In this document: piece after piece, positions 1 to 8,940 of the stretch
Position numbering within the stretch: the first letter of the stretch is position 1
Layout: each line of letters opens with the position of its first letter
Assembly (NCBI GenBank): GCA_028712475.1
Contig: JAQTQB010000002.1
Span: forward strand, 62,001-126,000
DNA length: 64,000 nt
Source: Verrucomicrobiales bacterium
Lineage (GTDB): Bacteria > Verrucomicrobiota > Verrucomicrobiia > Limisphaerales > UBA11358
Reading direction: 5' to 3'
Position numbers and translations under genes: made by a program
The notes under the pieces: generated by a model
What the model saw: the letters and a program-made list of their open reading frames with translations, nothing else
Database searches by the model: none
What the model was told of the DNA's origin: nothing

Positions 1-2384
1 AAATTAAACTGGCCGGCCAGGTTCTTCTGCAAACCGGCGCCGGTGACGCCCGCGCCCTTGACCTGCACGCCGATGCTGGTCGTGCCGGCAATCTGTCCTT
101 TACGATCCGGGGCGAAACTGTTCACGAGCGGGGCGAGCGGAATGGCATCGGCATTGAAGCCGACATCGTAAGTGTAGCCCGGCACGCTGAGATTTAAGTC
201 GGTCGTTGCCTTGACCGGCGCGCCGTTGAGAGTGAGTTCACAGGGTTTGACGACGACGTGGCCGCCGTCGAGCAGGGCGGTCGTCTGCCAGTTGGCGATG
301 TCCACTTCGCGCAGGAACAGATGACCGATGTTCAGGTCAAAGGTGAAATTCTTGAGCGGCAGCTTCATCGCGTCCGGTTCCTTGTCCGGACTGGAAGCAG
401 GCGCTCCGCTTGTGGCTGCGGTTGGATTGTTGGTCGCGGCGGGTTTGATGCTGGAAAGCAGATCGTAATAATGCGTCACGTCCAATGATTCCGCCGCCAG
501 TTTGAAACTGCCGGTGATGGCGTCGGCCTGGGCAATATCCACGTCACCGTTAAGTTGCAGCGTGTTTTTTGCACGACCGGTCGGCGTCAAAGCCAGCTCA
601 CCGGTCAGGCCGATTTTCTTTTGTTTGCTGGTGACGTGGCCTTTGAAGCCAACCGCCCCATCCGCCGGACTGGCACCGGGAACGGCCATCAATTGTGCCA
701 GCGCGGCCTGCACCGCCACTTGTAAATCCGCATCCTGGGTGGTGCTGTCAAACGTGGCGCTGCCGGATACTTTCACCAGGGATTTTCCCTGCCGCACAAC
801 ATCCACTTGATAATCGTCCAGCTTGACCAGTTTCATGTCCGCCACGCTGCCGCTGACCTGCACACGCACGTTGCCCTGGTTGACGCTCGCGCTGCCGGTG
901 CCGGTCGTAAGATTGTCCAGATGCGTGTCCACTTGAAATCCGAGCTGCTGGCCGGCCTTCTGCGAAAGCAGTTTTACGGTCAGGTTGAGAACGCCGCCGG
1001 GTGCAGCCTCGCCGGCGAACGACTTCCAGTCGGCCAGATTCAGGTTGTTGACGTTGAGATTGAGCGCGGCATCACCAACTCCACTGCTCGTGCCGCCCAA
1101 GGGAATCGTCATGGGGCTGGACAGGCTTATTTGGAGCAGGGCGCGCGAATCTTGCGTGCCGGCGAGGTTCAGCTTCTGAAGCACGGCGGATTGTGCCGTC
1201 TGATCCACCGTGACGGAATAATCGCCGTGCAGATCCAGCATGGGCGAAGTCTGCGTCTTCTGTTTCACCTGGAGATGCGCGAGGTCGAAATTTCCAGCCA
1301 ATGAAATCATCCTGCCGCCTTTGCCAAGCTCGATGTCGTTGGTGCAATTGAAGGTGGTGGGGCCAAAATCCATGCCGCTGGCCGCGCCGGCGAGGTTCAA
1401 TGTCTTTTTGTCCACCCCGGAAATTTCCAGCTTCAATTTGCCCTCGGTCTTCGCCGCGTCGAACGGCCCGCTGATGCGAATTTGCGCGAGCAGCGCATCG
1501 GCCTTGGTCAAACGAAATGCCAGCTCCTTTAAATCCGTGGCGGTCAGGTCGCAGTTAAGCATCGCCGCAAACGCGTTGAAATCCGCCATCAAACCGGCCG
1601 CCTGGTTGACGGTGAAACTGGTGCTGCCCTTGACGGACGCCGGTTTCAAATCCTGCGTGAGGGCAAAGTCAAATCCACCGTTCAGCCCGGCCTGCAACGA
1701 ACCGGCGGCGGCGTTGGTTTGAGCGGCTGTTTTTACAGCGATTGCCGCGGCAAGGGCGATCTTGCCGGACTGGCCGTTCTTCAAGCCGTTGACGGTGAAA
1801 TTCAATCCTGACACTTCCGTCACGTCCTGCCCGCCGTTGGGATATTTTTTCACGAGCCGGACGGTGGCGTTGTTCAGCGACACTTTCTTGATGTCAATCT
1901 GCGGGGGCCTGGACGGCGTGGAAGGAGCGGGCGTTGCGGGTTTCGTTTCTTTCGCGGACGGTTTGGTCAACGCATCGAGATTGCAGGTGCCGTCAGCATT
2001 CTGAACCACGGTCACGACTGGCGATTCAATGGCGACTTCCGACACCACAATATTGCCGCCGATGATGGCCAACAGGCTGTAATTCGCATGCATCTCCCGG
2101 ACGGTCAACAGCGGCTCGCCCCCGGGCGGCTGGACTTTCAAATCGCGCAGTTGCACATGGCTGAACGGACTGATCTGCGCTTCGGCCACGGTCACGTCTG
2201 CGCCGAGGGCTTTGCTGACCCTGGGCAGGATGACGCCTTTCAGAAACGCCGAACTGGTGGCGACGAAAAAAACGACAACCAGCAGCACGACCAGCAGCAC
2301 GACCAGAATGCCGGCGAGCCGGACGAGCTTGCGCAGCCAGCCGCCATATCTGGGAGAATTGGTTCTTAGATTATTTTTGGACAT
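1..2384 (-). CDS. AsmA/TamB-like envelope protein, C-terminus beyond window
   Basis: Reading leftward from an ATG at 2384 the frame stays open to base 1, so at least 794 residues are present and the end is missing. Residues 1-21 are basic and cytoplasmic-looking, 22-42 form one strong membrane helix (LAGILVVLLVVLLVVVFF), and the rest is long beta-rich sequence of the AsmA type ('VTVAEAQISPFSHVQLRDLKV', then repeated 'L.G....L.L' strands and a Pro/Thr linker near residues 130-150). AsmA-family proteins are inner-membrane-anchored and act in outer-membrane lipid transport or assembly. Assignment is from overall pattern only; a DUF748-type relative is equally possible. Confidence 0.75.
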   Translation of the reverse strand, partial: MSKNNLRTNSPRYGGWLRKLVRLAGILVVLLVVLLVVVFFVATSSAFLKGVILPRVSKALGADVTVAEAQISPFSHVQLRDLKVQPPGGEPLLTVREMHANYSLLAIIGGNIVVSEVAIESPVVTVVQNADGTCNLDALTKPSAKETKPATPAPSTPSRPPQIDIKKVSLNNATVRLVKKYPNGGQDVTEVSGLNFTVNGLKNGQSGKIALAAAIAVKTAAQTNAAAGSLQAGLNGGFDFALTQDLKPASVKGSTSFTVNQAAGLMADFNAFAAMLNCDLTATDLKELAFRLTKADALLAQIRISGPFDAAKTEGKLKLEISGVDKKTLNLAGAASGMDFGPTTFNCTNDIELGKGGRMISLAGNFDLAHLQVKQKTQTSPMLDLHGDYSVTVDQTAQSAVLQKLNLAGTQDSRALLQISLSSPMTIPLGGTSSGVGDAALNLNVNNLNLADWKSFAGEAAPGGVLNLTVKLLSQKAGQQLGFQVDTHLDNLTTGTGSASVNQGNVRVQVSGSVADMKLVKLDDYQVDVVRQGKSLVKVSGSATFDSTTQDADLQVAVQAALAQLMAVPGASPADGAVGFKGHVTSKQKKIGLTGELALTPTGRAKNTLQLNGDVDIAQADAITGSFKLAAESLDVTHYYDLLSSIKPAATNNPTAATSGAPASSPDKEPDAMKLPLKNFTFDLNIGHLFLREVDIANWQTTALLDGGHVVVKPCELTLNGAPVKATTDLNLSVPGYTYDVGFNADAIPLAPLVNSFAPDRKGQIAGTTSIGVQVKGAGVTGAGLQKNLAGQFN

Positions 2385-2495
2385 AAATAACGGGGGTTAA
2401 ATTTTGCACTGCAATTGCCGGACACATCCTCATCTGACGGCAAGCTTTAGCCTATCACAACGCGGACAAGGTTCAATTGCCAAACGGCCCGGCTG

Positions 2496-2849
2496 TTATT
2501 TTGGCTTTGGAGGTCTGCGCCGCCCCGCCTTGCTTCCGGCCAGCAGGATCGCGCGCCGTGCCCATTCTACCAGCTCCGGCGCATTTTCCAAAACATCCGG
2601 CGGCACCTCGTGATACGCCATCGTCATCACCTTGCCCTTCATTTCGTAAGTGAACGGCCCCATGCCGCGCGCCGTATAATCCGCCTGCGACGACGCGTCC
2701 GTTTTGAAGAACAGCCGCCCCTCGTCCAGAATCCCGAAGAATTTTTCGCCGGAATAAAGACCATGCGCGCCGAACATCGCCTTCGCGCGCAAGTCCGGCA
2801 GCGCGCTCAACTGGTCGAGCACAAATTCTTTGAAGGAGTCGTCAGGCAT
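2496..2849 (-). CDS. TfoX N-terminal domain protein
   Basis: A 117-residue protein with the TfoX_N pattern: 'FVLDQLSALPDLRAKAMFGAHGLYSGEKFFGILDEGRLFFKTD' followed by 'GPFTYEMKGKVMTMAYHEVPPDVLEN'. In this stand-alone form there is no TfoX C-terminal domain. The family is named for the competence regulator TfoX/Sxy, but short versions like this are of unknown role. The C-terminus is very basic (RRRPPKPK). It stands alone between the AsmA-like gene and a RAYT transposase. Confidence 0.85.
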   Translation of the reverse strand: MPDDSFKEFVLDQLSALPDLRAKAMFGAHGLYSGEKFFGILDEGRLFFKTDASSQADYTARGMGPFTYEMKGKVMTMAYHEVPPDVLENAPELVEWARRAILLAGSKAGRRRPPKPK

Positions 2850-2873
2850 AAATTTGTCGCAATAATCATTGTT

Positions 2874-2925
2874 GTAGCGTCGAGCCTGTGGCTCGATTGC
2901 GGTTGAGTCGCAGGCTCAACGCTAC
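2874..2925. repeat. REP-like palindrome, left of RAYT gene
   Basis: Imperfect inverted repeat with outer arms GTAGCGTCGAGCCTG and CAGGCTCAACGCTAC around a short centre. The same unit recurs at 3496-3545 on the other side of the transposase gene, and its right arm overlaps the transposase stop codon. This is the usual layout of REP units that a RAYT enzyme mobilises. Confidence 0.75.
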
Positions 2926-3422
2926 ACCCGATCAATCACATGAACCTCGCCTTGATACGGCCAATCTTCCGGCTGCGTCACCAACTTCGCCCGCACCGGA
3001 TTGCGCCAGACATAATCCCATTTCTGCGCGTAACTTTCATCGCGCCGCAGCAAATGATCAAAAAATCCCGGCTGCCAGAAACTTTTTAGCTTCGCCCCCG
3101 GAATCGTCGTCGGCTCATGGCCGAGCGCGGAGATGGTCTTGCCCAGACATTGCTTCAAGCCGCTTTCCCAGCGGCGCAACGTCATGTCGTGTCCGATGCG
3201 GACAAAAACGTGGACGTGATCCGGCATCAAAACATAACGTCCCGTCGCCACATTGAATTCCAATCCACGCTCCGCATAGCTGCGGAACGCGGCGTGAACG
3301 GGAGCATTCGCCAGCAAAGGATGCTTCAACAGCGTGTTGAATGTCACAAAATAAAGCGGTGCATCAAAACGCTGGAAGATGACGGGCAAACGCGGCGGCG
3401 TCCCTTTGAACTTGCGTTCCAT
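2922..3422 (-). CDS. REP-associated tyrosine transposase (Y1_Tnp, IS200-like)
   Basis: A 166-residue HUH single-strand transposase. The metal-binding HUH motif is visible as 'MPDHVHVFVRI', and the Y1-transposase core 'SGLKQCLGKTISALGH...FWQPGFFDHLLRRDESYAQKWDYVWRNPVRAKLV' is typical of RAYTs, with the candidate nucleophile Tyr in 'ESYAQKWDYV'. It is flanked by matching palindromes (2874-2925 and 3496-3545). RAYTs usually move REP elements rather than themselves, so this is best seen as a domesticated copy. It looks intact. Confidence 0.88.
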   Translation of the reverse strand: MERKFKGTPPRLPVIFQRFDAPLYFVTFNTLLKHPLLANAPVHAAFRSYAERGLEFNVATGRYVLMPDHVHVFVRIGHDMTLRRWESGLKQCLGKTISALGHEPTTIPGAKLKSFWQPGFFDHLLRRDESYAQKWDYVWRNPVRAKLVTQPEDWPYQGEVHVIDRV

Positions 3423-3466
3423 GAATGGAAAAATCCGGCGTTTGCAAATCCTTGTCGAGTCAAAAT

Positions 3467-3545
3467 GTAGCGTCGGCCTACGGCCAGATTGGATTGTAAC
3501 GTCGAGCCTGTGACTCGACTGAGTTGAGCCACAGGCTCAACGCTA
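3467..3545. repeat. REP-like palindromes, right of RAYT gene
   Basis: Two units: a half-unit GTAGCGTCGGCCTACGGCC starting at 3467, and a full palindrome at 3496-3545 with arms GTAACGTCGAGCCTG and CAGGCTCAACGCTAC. The second closely matches the palindrome at 2874-2925. They lie between the RAYT start and the glnS stop. Confidence 0.7.
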
Positions 3546-3564
3546 CATCATGGCACAAATGTTT

Positions 3565-5394
3565 TTAACTTTTCTGCGCTTCCTTCGCCCAAGTGTCCTT
3601 CAATGTGATTGTCCGGTTGAAGATTAGTTGAGAGTTGTTGGTTGAGAGTTGAGAGTCTTTGTCCAAGGTGAAATAGCCGACGCGCTCGAATTGATAGCGC
3701 AGTTCGGGCTTCGCGTCTTTCAGGCTCGGCTCGCATTTCGCCGTCAACACTTCCAGCGAGTGCGGGTTGAGGACGGATTTGTAATCGCGCCCGTCCTTCT
3801 CCGGCTCGGCTTCGGTGAAGAGGCGGTCGTAGAGGCGCACTTCGGCGTCCACGGCGTGCGCGGCGCTCACCCAATGAATCGTGCCCTTGATCTTGCGGCT
3901 GGAGGTCGCCCCGCCGCTCTTGCTGTCGAGGTCGGCGGTGCAGCGCAGTTCGATGATGTTGCCGGCGGCGTCCTTCACCACTTCGTCGCACTTGATGATG
4001 TAGGCGTATTTGAGCCGGACTTCGCCGCCGGGTTTGAGCCGGAAAAATTTCGGCGGCGGCACCTCGGCAAAATCCTCGCGTTCGATGAACAATTCGCGGC
4101 TGAAGGGAATCTGCCGTTTGCCCGCGCTTTCGTCGGCGGGATGATTCACGGCTTCAAGTTCCTCGGTCTTGCCTTCGGGAAAATTCGTGATGACAACCTT
4201 GATCGGATGCAGCACGGCCAGGCGGCGAAGCGCACGCTTGTTCAGGTCGTCGCGGATGGCGTGTTCATACACGGCCACGTCGGTGAGGCTGATATATTTT
4301 GTGACGCCGATGTGATAGGCGAAGGCGCGCAAGGCTTCCGCCGTCACGCCGCGCCGCCGGATGCCGCTGATGGTAGGCAGGCGCGGATCGTCCCAGCCGG
4401 TGACGATTTTATCCTGGACGAGCGAGATGAGCTTGCGCTTGGAGACGATGGTGTGGCTGGGAATCAACTTCGCAAATTCATATTGCTTGGGCAGCGCACG
4501 GGGCAGGCCGAGATTTTCCAGGATCCAATCGTAAAGCGGGCGATGCACTTCAAACTCCAGCGTGCAGATGCTGTGCGTGATGCCTTCAATGTAATCGCTC
4601 AAGCAATGCGCGAAGTCATACATCGGATAGATGCACCATTTGCCGCCGGTGTGATGATGCTCGGCGTGCTTGATGCGGTAGATGATCGGGTCGCGCAGCC
4701 AGATGTTCGAGGACGCCATGTCAATCTTCGCGCGCAAGGTGCGCGTGCCGTCGGGGAATTCGCCCGCCTTCATGCGCGTGAACAGATCCAGATTTTCTTC
4801 CGGGCTGCGGTCGCGGAACGGTGAATCTTTGCCGGGCCGGTCGGGTGCGCCGCGATAGACTTCCATCTCTGCCGCCGAAAGGTCGCAGACAAAGGCCTTG
4901 CCCTTTTCAATCAACTGCTCGGCGTAATCATAAATCTGGTCGAAGTAATCGGAGGCGTAAAAAGGTTCTAGGTTCTGGGTCCTGGGTTCTGGGGTTTCGA
5001 TAATAGGCGCGAGATAAAAATCCCGTCTGCCTTCTTCGGCGATGGTTTCGGGAGCCGCGCCTTTGGGCTTCATGCCGAGTTTGTCGTCAGCCCAGCCGGC
5101 GATGAGCCAGTTCACATCGGTCAGGATGGACTCGACGTATTCGACTTCTTCCTTGGCCGGATTCGTGTCGTCCATCCGCAGATTGCAGACGCCGCCGAAC
5201 TCGCGCGCGATCCCGAAGTTCAGGCAGATGCTTTTCGCGTGGCCGATGTGAAGATAACCGTTCGGCTCCGGCGGAAAACGCGTGTGGATCTTCGGATATT
5301 TTCCCTCGGCAACATGCTGGGCAACGATGTCGCGGATGAAGTCAGAAGGTTTTGGGGCTTCGGCAGCACCGGCAATGTTTTTCGGTTCCGTCAT
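3565..5394 (-). CDS. glnS: Glutaminyl-tRNA synthetase
   Basis: A 609-residue class I aminoacyl-tRNA synthetase that charges tRNA-Gln. The HIGH motif is at residues 49-52 ([10 protein letters not shown]), the KMSKS equivalent is 'IVSKRKL', and the two beta-barrel anticodon-binding domains follow, ending '[11 protein letters not shown]'. The ATG at 5394 is chosen because the upstream frame to 5493 shows no conservation. Two stretches look foreign: residues coded by 4963-4995 ([10 protein letters not shown]), made of 'TTCTGGG' units, and the segment coded by 3623-3657 ([11 protein letters not shown]), made of 'GAGAGTT' units. Both keep the frame, so the enzyme is probably active. Having GlnRS implies at least partial direct Gln-tRNA formation. 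Confidence 0.95.
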   Translation of the reverse strand: MTEPKNIAGAAEAPKPSDFIRDIVAQHVAEGKYPKIHTRFPPEPNGYLHIGHAKSICLNFGIAREFGGVCNLRMDDTNPAKEEVEYVESILTDVNWLIAGWADDKLGMKPKGAAPETIAEEGRRDFYLAPIIETPEPRTQNLEPFYASDYFDQIYDYAEQLIEKGKAFVCDLSAAEMEVYRGAPDRPGKDSPFRDRSPEENLDLFTRMKAGEFPDGTRTLRAKIDMASSNIWLRDPIIYRIKHAEHHHTGGKWCIYPMYDFAHCLSDYIEGITHSICTLEFEVHRPLYDWILENLGLPRALPKQYEFAKLIPSHTIVSKRKLISLVQDKIVTGWDDPRLPTISGIRRRGVTAEALRAFAYHIGVTKYISLTDVAVYEHAIRDDLNKRALRRLAVLHPIKVVITNFPEGKTEELEAVNHPADESAGKRQIPFSRELFIEREDFAEVPPPKFFRLKPGGEVRLKYAYIIKCDEVVKDAAGNIIELRCTADLDSKSGGATSSRKIKGTIHWVSAAHAVDAEVRLYDRLFTEAEPEKDGRDYKSVLNPHSLEVLTAKCEPSLKDAKPELRYQFERVGYFTLDKDSQLSTNNSQLIFNRTITLKDTWAKEAQKS

Positions 5395-5503
5395 AATTTT
5401 AAGCGGGCGCAGTCTGCCAGAAGAATCGCCACAGGAACAGAAATTTGCGAACCGGAATTCCGGGGAATGGCTGGCGGTTTGCCACCACCTCAACGGGCGT
5501 TGA

Positions 5504-5953
5504 TCAGGACTGGCCCGGCTGACCGCCCGCCGGATTTCCGCCGAGGGCTTGCTGGACGGCTGCGAGCAGCGATTCCTTGTCCAGCGGCTTGTGCAGGCAC
5601 GCCTTGATTCCGAAGGCGTCAGCGCGCTCCTTGTATTTGGCCGGATCCGTCCCTGAGATGATCATGACGGGAGTTTTTTCAAATCCCGGCGTGCTGCGGA
5701 TCCAGTCCATGACAGAATAACCGTCCTGCATCGGCGCGGCGATGTTGACCGTGTCCATCGGGAAAGAAAGATCCACCAAAATCAAATCCGGATGCTCGGC
5801 ACGGATGATTTTGAAGGCGTCGGGAATCTCGCCGGCCATCAGAACCTTGTAGCCATGGTCGCGCAGGGCAAAATAAACAGCGCGCTGGATGATCGGATTA
5901 TCATCAATCACCAGGATTTTACCGCGCACTGGAACTGCCGGTTGAGTCGTCAT
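5504..5953 (-). CDS. Stand-alone response regulator receiver protein
   Basis: A 149-residue CheY-like receiver domain without an output domain. It has the acidic pair 'VIDDN', the phosphorylated Asp in 'LILVDLSFP', the Thr/Ser of 'VMIISGT' and the Lys of 'CLHKPLD'. An Asp-rich loop after the phospho-acceptor ([22 protein letters not shown]) is longer than usual. No histidine kinase lies nearby, so its partner is unknown. The ATG at 5953 is preferred over 5983 because the extra residues precede the first beta strand. Confidence 0.87.
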   Translation of the reverse strand: MTTQPAVPVRGKILVIDDNPIIQRAVYFALRDHGYKVLMAGEIPDAFKIIRAEHPDLILVDLSFPMDTVNIAAPMQDGYSVMDWIRSTPGFEKTPVMIISGTDPAKYKERADAFGIKACLHKPLDKESLLAAVQQALGGNPAGGQPGQS

Positions 5954-6087
5954 GGGCGCAATGTAAACATTGCGCGCCAGCAAATCCAGACGCAGTTTTA
6001 AAAATGAGGCGCGCGGACGGACGCGGCAAAATGCCGCGCAGTCACAATGGATTTGAATAGTCGCGTCCGCTTTGTTATCCAGTCGCG

Positions 6088-6711
6088 GTGAGCAATAAAT
6101 TTCGTCTCGGCATTCTCGGTTCCGGCAAAGGCTCGAACTTTGTCGCGATTGCCGATGCCATTGCGGCGGGGCAAATCCCGGCGGAAGCTGCCATCGTGTT
6201 GAGCGATGTCGAGACTGCGGGAATTCTGGCGCATGCCAGCGAACGAAAAATCCCGGCGCAGTTCATCCCGCCGGGAAAATTCCGCACGAAGCTGGAGGAG
6301 GAGGCCGAACACGCCGTCGTCGAGGCCTTGCGCGCGGCGCAGGTGGATTTGATCGTGCTGGCGGGTTTCATGCGCGTGCTGAAAGGGGAGTTTCTGCGCG
6401 CGTTTGAAGGGCGCATCGTGAATGTGCACCCGTCGCTGCTGCCGTCGTTTCCCGGCCTCGAAGCATGGAAGCAGGCGTTGGATCACGGCGTGAAGGTCGC
6501 AGGCTGCACGGTGCATTTCGTGGACGCGGGCGTGGATTCCGGCGCGATCATCGGCCAGCAAACCGTGCCGGTGCTGGACTATGACGTGCCGGAAAGTCTG
6601 CACGCGCGGATTCACGCGGCGGAACACGAGCTTTATCCAAAGTGCGTGGCGGCGATTGCGCGCGGGGAGATTTCCGTGCAAGGGCGGCGGGTGATTTGGA
6701 AAAAGAATTGA
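6088..6711 (+). CDS. purN: Phosphoribosylglycinamide formyltransferase (GAR transformylase)
   Basis: 207 residues, the usual length. The enzyme transfers a formyl group from 10-formyl-THF to GAR in purine synthesis. Visible motifs are the N-terminal phosphate loop 'LGSGKGSNF' (normally SGxGSN), the catalytic Asn/His segment 'VNVHPSLLPSFPG' and 'VHFVDAGVDSGAII' with the catalytic Asp. The start is GTG at 6088. An inverted repeat follows the stop and separates it from the lipoprotein gene. Confidence 0.95.
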   Translation: MSNKFRLGILGSGKGSNFVAIADAIAAGQIPAEAAIVLSDVETAGILAHASERKIPAQFIPPGKFRTKLEEEAEHAVVEALRAAQVDLIVLAGFMRVLKGEFLRAFEGRIVNVHPSLLPSFPGLEAWKQALDHGVKVAGCTVHFVDAGVDSGAIIGQQTVPVLDYDVPESLHARIHAAEHELYPKCVAAIARGEISVQGRRVIWKKN

Positions 6712-6803
6712 ACCACGAATGAACGCCAACCAACACGAATTCAAATATTCCTGTCGCAAATTCTAAATTATCAGTGTCCATTCGTGTTTATTCGTGGTTA
6801 AAA
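6712..6803. repeat. Intergenic inverted repeat of the 'CACGAATGAACAC' type
   Basis: Arms AACCACGAATGAAC and GTTTATTCGTGGTT enclose about 60 bases, with further 'ACACGAATTC' and 'TCCATTCGTG' copies inside. The unit starts directly at the purN stop codon and ends just before the ATG of the next gene. Related units occur at 14855-14880, 15263-15297 and 43300-43360. Confidence 0.7.
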
Positions 6804-6806
6804 ATT

Positions 6807-7340
6807 ATGAAGGGAGAATCTCAATTTGTTTTCGGGCTGCTGTTCGTGTTGCTCGCAGCAGGCTGCTCCACGAACAAGCAGGGCATTTATTTTATCAGTG
6901 ACGAACAGTTGAAACCCTCCGTCCATCCGGCTGAACAGACGGTTCCGGCACCGCCCCAAAAACTGGCCAAGGAGGACTGGTTCAAGGTGCAGGTCGCGAT
7001 TTACGGCTACCTCCTGCAGCGACATTTCCTGGAGGATGGTGAATACGCGGCGGTTTTTGTGCAGGGCGACGACGAGGAAGTGGCGGCGTTGATCAAACAA
7101 TTTCCAAATCATGTTCCGCCGATCAAGACCAGCGACCAGGCGGATTTGCGACCGAACCGCACGCCGCTGGACAAACAGACGGGCAAGCCGGCGATGATCT
7201 TCAGTGTGGACGCCCTTGACCCGGTGGACGACTTGGTGCTGGCGATCGGCCGATGGTATGCGGGCGGCGCGGTGTCGGGGTTTTACACGTTCGCCCTGAA
7301 AAAACAGGGCGCGGATTGGGTGATTGAAAGTGTGAAATGA
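6807..7340 (+). CDS. Predicted lipoprotein, unknown function
   Basis: 177 residues starting MKGESQFVFGLLFVLLAAGCSTN, a signal peptide with lipobox LAAGC (Cys at about residue 20), so it should be lipid-anchored in the envelope. The mature part (e.g. 'LQRHFLEDGEYAAVFVQGDDEEVAALIKQFPNH') is not a family I recognise. The ATG at 6807 fits the signal peptide better than the upstream one at 6774, which lies in the repeat. Its stop overlaps the next small gene (ATGA), suggesting one transcript with that gene and hisG. Confidence 0.75.
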   Translation: MKGESQFVFGLLFVLLAAGCSTNKQGIYFISDEQLKPSVHPAEQTVPAPPQKLAKEDWFKVQVAIYGYLLQRHFLEDGEYAAVFVQGDDEEVAALIKQFPNHVPPIKTSDQADLRPNRTPLDKQTGKPAMIFSVDALDPVDDLVLAIGRWYAGGAVSGFYTFALKKQGADWVIESVK

Positions 7341-7474
7341 AAAAGCCGCCGAAGAAGAAAGTGGCGTTTCCGCGCCGGACTTGGCAGATTAACCCGGTCA
7401 CGCGCGTGAAGCCTTCGGCAAAAAAGCATTCGCGGCCGCGCATCAAAGACGATTTGAAGAAGTTAGATGAGTAA
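7337..7474 (+). CDS. Small basic protein, 45 residues
   Basis: Sequence begins [20 protein letters not shown] and continues with [20 protein letters not shown]. It overlaps the lipoprotein stop (ATGA at 7337) and runs 8 bases into hisG, which is good evidence for translational coupling. It is rich in Lys/Arg with a '[18 protein letters not shown]' core. I have the impression of similar small proteins in other Verrucomicrobiota, but cannot name a function; nucleic-acid or ribosome binding is a guess from charge. Confidence 0.7.
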   Translation: MKKPPKKKVAFPRRTWQINPVTRVKPSAKKHSRPRIKDDLKKLDE

Positions 7475-8342
7475 AAAATTACGATTTGGACTGCCCAAAG
7501 GCAGCTTGCAGGAAGCCACCATCCAGAAGATGGCGAAGGCGGGCTTCAACATTTCCGTGAGCAGCCGCTCCTATGTGCCGTATGTGGACGACGAGGAGCT
7601 GGACATCCGGCTCATCCGCGCGCAGGAAATCAGCCGCTACGTCGAGCATGGTTTTCTGGATTGCGGCATCACCGGCCACGACTGGGTGATTGAAAACGGT
7701 TCCAGCGTCCACGAGGTCGGCGAATTTCTTTTCAGCAAAGCCACGCGGCAGCCCGCGCGCTGGGTGTTGTGCGTGCCGGAAAATTCAAAAATCAAATCGG
7801 TGAAAGATTTGCAGGGCAAACGCATCGCGACGGAAGTCGTGAACCTCACCAAGAAATATCTGCGCAAGCATGGCGTGAAGGCGGACGTGGAATTTTCCTG
7901 GGGCGCGACGGAGATGAAGGCGCATGAACTGGTGGACGCGATTGTCGAGCTGACCGAGACCGGTTCATCGTTGCGGGCGAACAAGCTCCGCATCGTGGAC
8001 ACGTTGCTGACCTCGACCCCGCGCCTGATCGCAAACCAGACGGCGTGGAAAAATCCGTGGAAACGGCAGAAGATCGAGACGCTGGCGTTGCTGCTCAAAG
8101 GCGCGCTGGAGGCCGAGGCAAAAGTCGGTTTGAAGATGAACATCGCCGAGAAAAACCTCGCGTCGCTGCTGAAAAGCCTGCCCGCGCTGCGCAATCCGAC
8201 CATTTCCAATTTGAGCCTCAAGGGCTGGGTGGCCGTGGAAACGATCATTGACGAGCACATCGTGCGGGAGATGATTCCGAAATTAAAGGCTGCGGGCGCA
8301 GAAGGAATCATTGAATATCCGCTGAACAAAGTAGTATACTGA
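7467..8342 (+). CDS. hisG: ATP phosphoribosyltransferase, long form
   Basis: 291 residues; catalyses the first step of histidine synthesis (ATP + PRPP). The N-terminus '[22 protein letters not shown]', the core '[14 protein letters not shown]' and the PRPP-loop region '[30 protein letters not shown]' are all present. The roughly 80-residue C-terminal regulatory domain (from '[14 protein letters not shown]' on) marks the long, hexameric, histidine-inhibited form that needs no HisZ. No other his gene is adjacent. Confidence 0.95.
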   Translation: MSKKLRFGLPKGSLQEATIQKMAKAGFNISVSSRSYVPYVDDEELDIRLIRAQEISRYVEHGFLDCGITGHDWVIENGSSVHEVGEFLFSKATRQPARWVLCVPENSKIKSVKDLQGKRIATEVVNLTKKYLRKHGVKADVEFSWGATEMKAHELVDAIVELTETGSSLRANKLRIVDTLLTSTPRLIANQTAWKNPWKRQKIETLALLLKGALEAEAKVGLKMNIAEKNLASLLKSLPALRNPTISNLSLKGWVAVETIIDEHIVREMIPKLKAAGAEGIIEYPLNKVVY

Positions 8343-8356
8343 CCGCGCAACAATTT

Positions 8357-8458
8357 ATGGGTTCAATCAAAAAACGCCGCAAGGCCAAGATCAATAAACA
8401 TAAACGTCGTAAGAAGCTGCGCTTGAATCGTCACAAAAAGCGCACCTGGCAGAAGTAA
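8357..8458 (+). CDS. bS22-like / AURKAIP1-COX24-type mini ribosomal protein, 33 residues
   Basis: Begins [20 protein letters not shown] and ends [13 protein letters not shown]. The '[21 protein letters not shown]' pattern matches the COX24/bS22 group of tiny, extremely basic proteins bound to the small ribosomal subunit. It sits 14 bases after hisG and directly before a strong hairpin terminator, so it probably shares the hisG transcript. Confidence 0.8.
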   Translation: MGSIKKRRKAKINKHKRRKKLRLNRHKKRTWQK

Positions 8459-8484
8459 TTCTGGCTTGCGGTTCCATTCATCCG
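8459..8484. other. Short leader before the hisG-unit terminator
   Basis: 26 bases between the bS22-like stop and the hairpin; nothing else seen. Confidence 0.5.
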
Positions 8485-8530
8485 TTCGCGGGCGGTCGCA
8501 TTTTTGTGGCCGCCCGCGAATGGCCTTTTT
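8485..8530 (+). terminator. Rho-independent terminator after the hisG transcript
   Basis: Perfect 11-bp stem, TTCGCGGGCGG (8485-8495) pairing with CCGCCCGCGAA (8510-8520), followed by TGGCCTTTTTATT. Confidence 0.8.
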
Positions 8531-8554
8531 ATTCAGGCCGGGTATTTTTTGCAG

Positions 8555-8938
8555 ATGAAACATCATTTTGAAAAACATTACACCCGCGAGGAAGCCAACG
8601 CGCTGCTGCCCCAGATCCGCAAGTGGCTGGAGCGGTTGAACCGGTTGCGCGAAGACTTGCAGCGCTGTGAAAAGCGTTTGAGCGGGCTGACCGAGCAGGG
8701 AAATGACATCGGTGGCGAAACGGTCAACAACTGGATTCGTGCGCTGGCGGACATGCAGGAACTGCTTGCCGAATTTCAACGCCGCGAAATTTTCATCAAG
8801 GATCTGGAGCGCGGCCTGCTGGATTTTCCTGCGCTCATCGGTGGCAAGGAGGTTTTTCTCTGCTGGGAATCGGACGAGGAGGCTGTTGAATTCTGGCATG
8901 ACCTCGAAACCGGCTTCGGTGGCCGTGAACGCTTGTAA
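8555..8938 (+). CDS. DUF2203 family protein
   Basis: 127 residues of the DUF2203 type: 'HYTREEANALLPQIRKWLERLNRLREDL', 'DFPALIGGKEVFLCWESDEEAVEFWHD' and the terminal 'GFGGRERL'. The first two thirds are helical and could form a coiled coil. Function unknown. The start at 8555 follows the terminator; the longer frame from 8504 would include the terminator hairpin and is rejected. Confidence 0.85.
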   Translation: MKHHFEKHYTREEANALLPQIRKWLERLNRLREDLQRCEKRLSGLTEQGNDIGGETVNNWIRALADMQELLAEFQRREIFIKDLERGLLDFPALIGGKEVFLCWESDEEAVEFWHDLETGFGGRERL

Positions 8939-8940
8939 TT

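Noticed and set aside
3649-4824. Large plus-strand frames opposite glnS, malic enzyme, pyrG and ftsK
   Set aside because: They are shadow frames of GC-rich genes with His/Arg/Val/Ala-biased composition and no recognisable domain.
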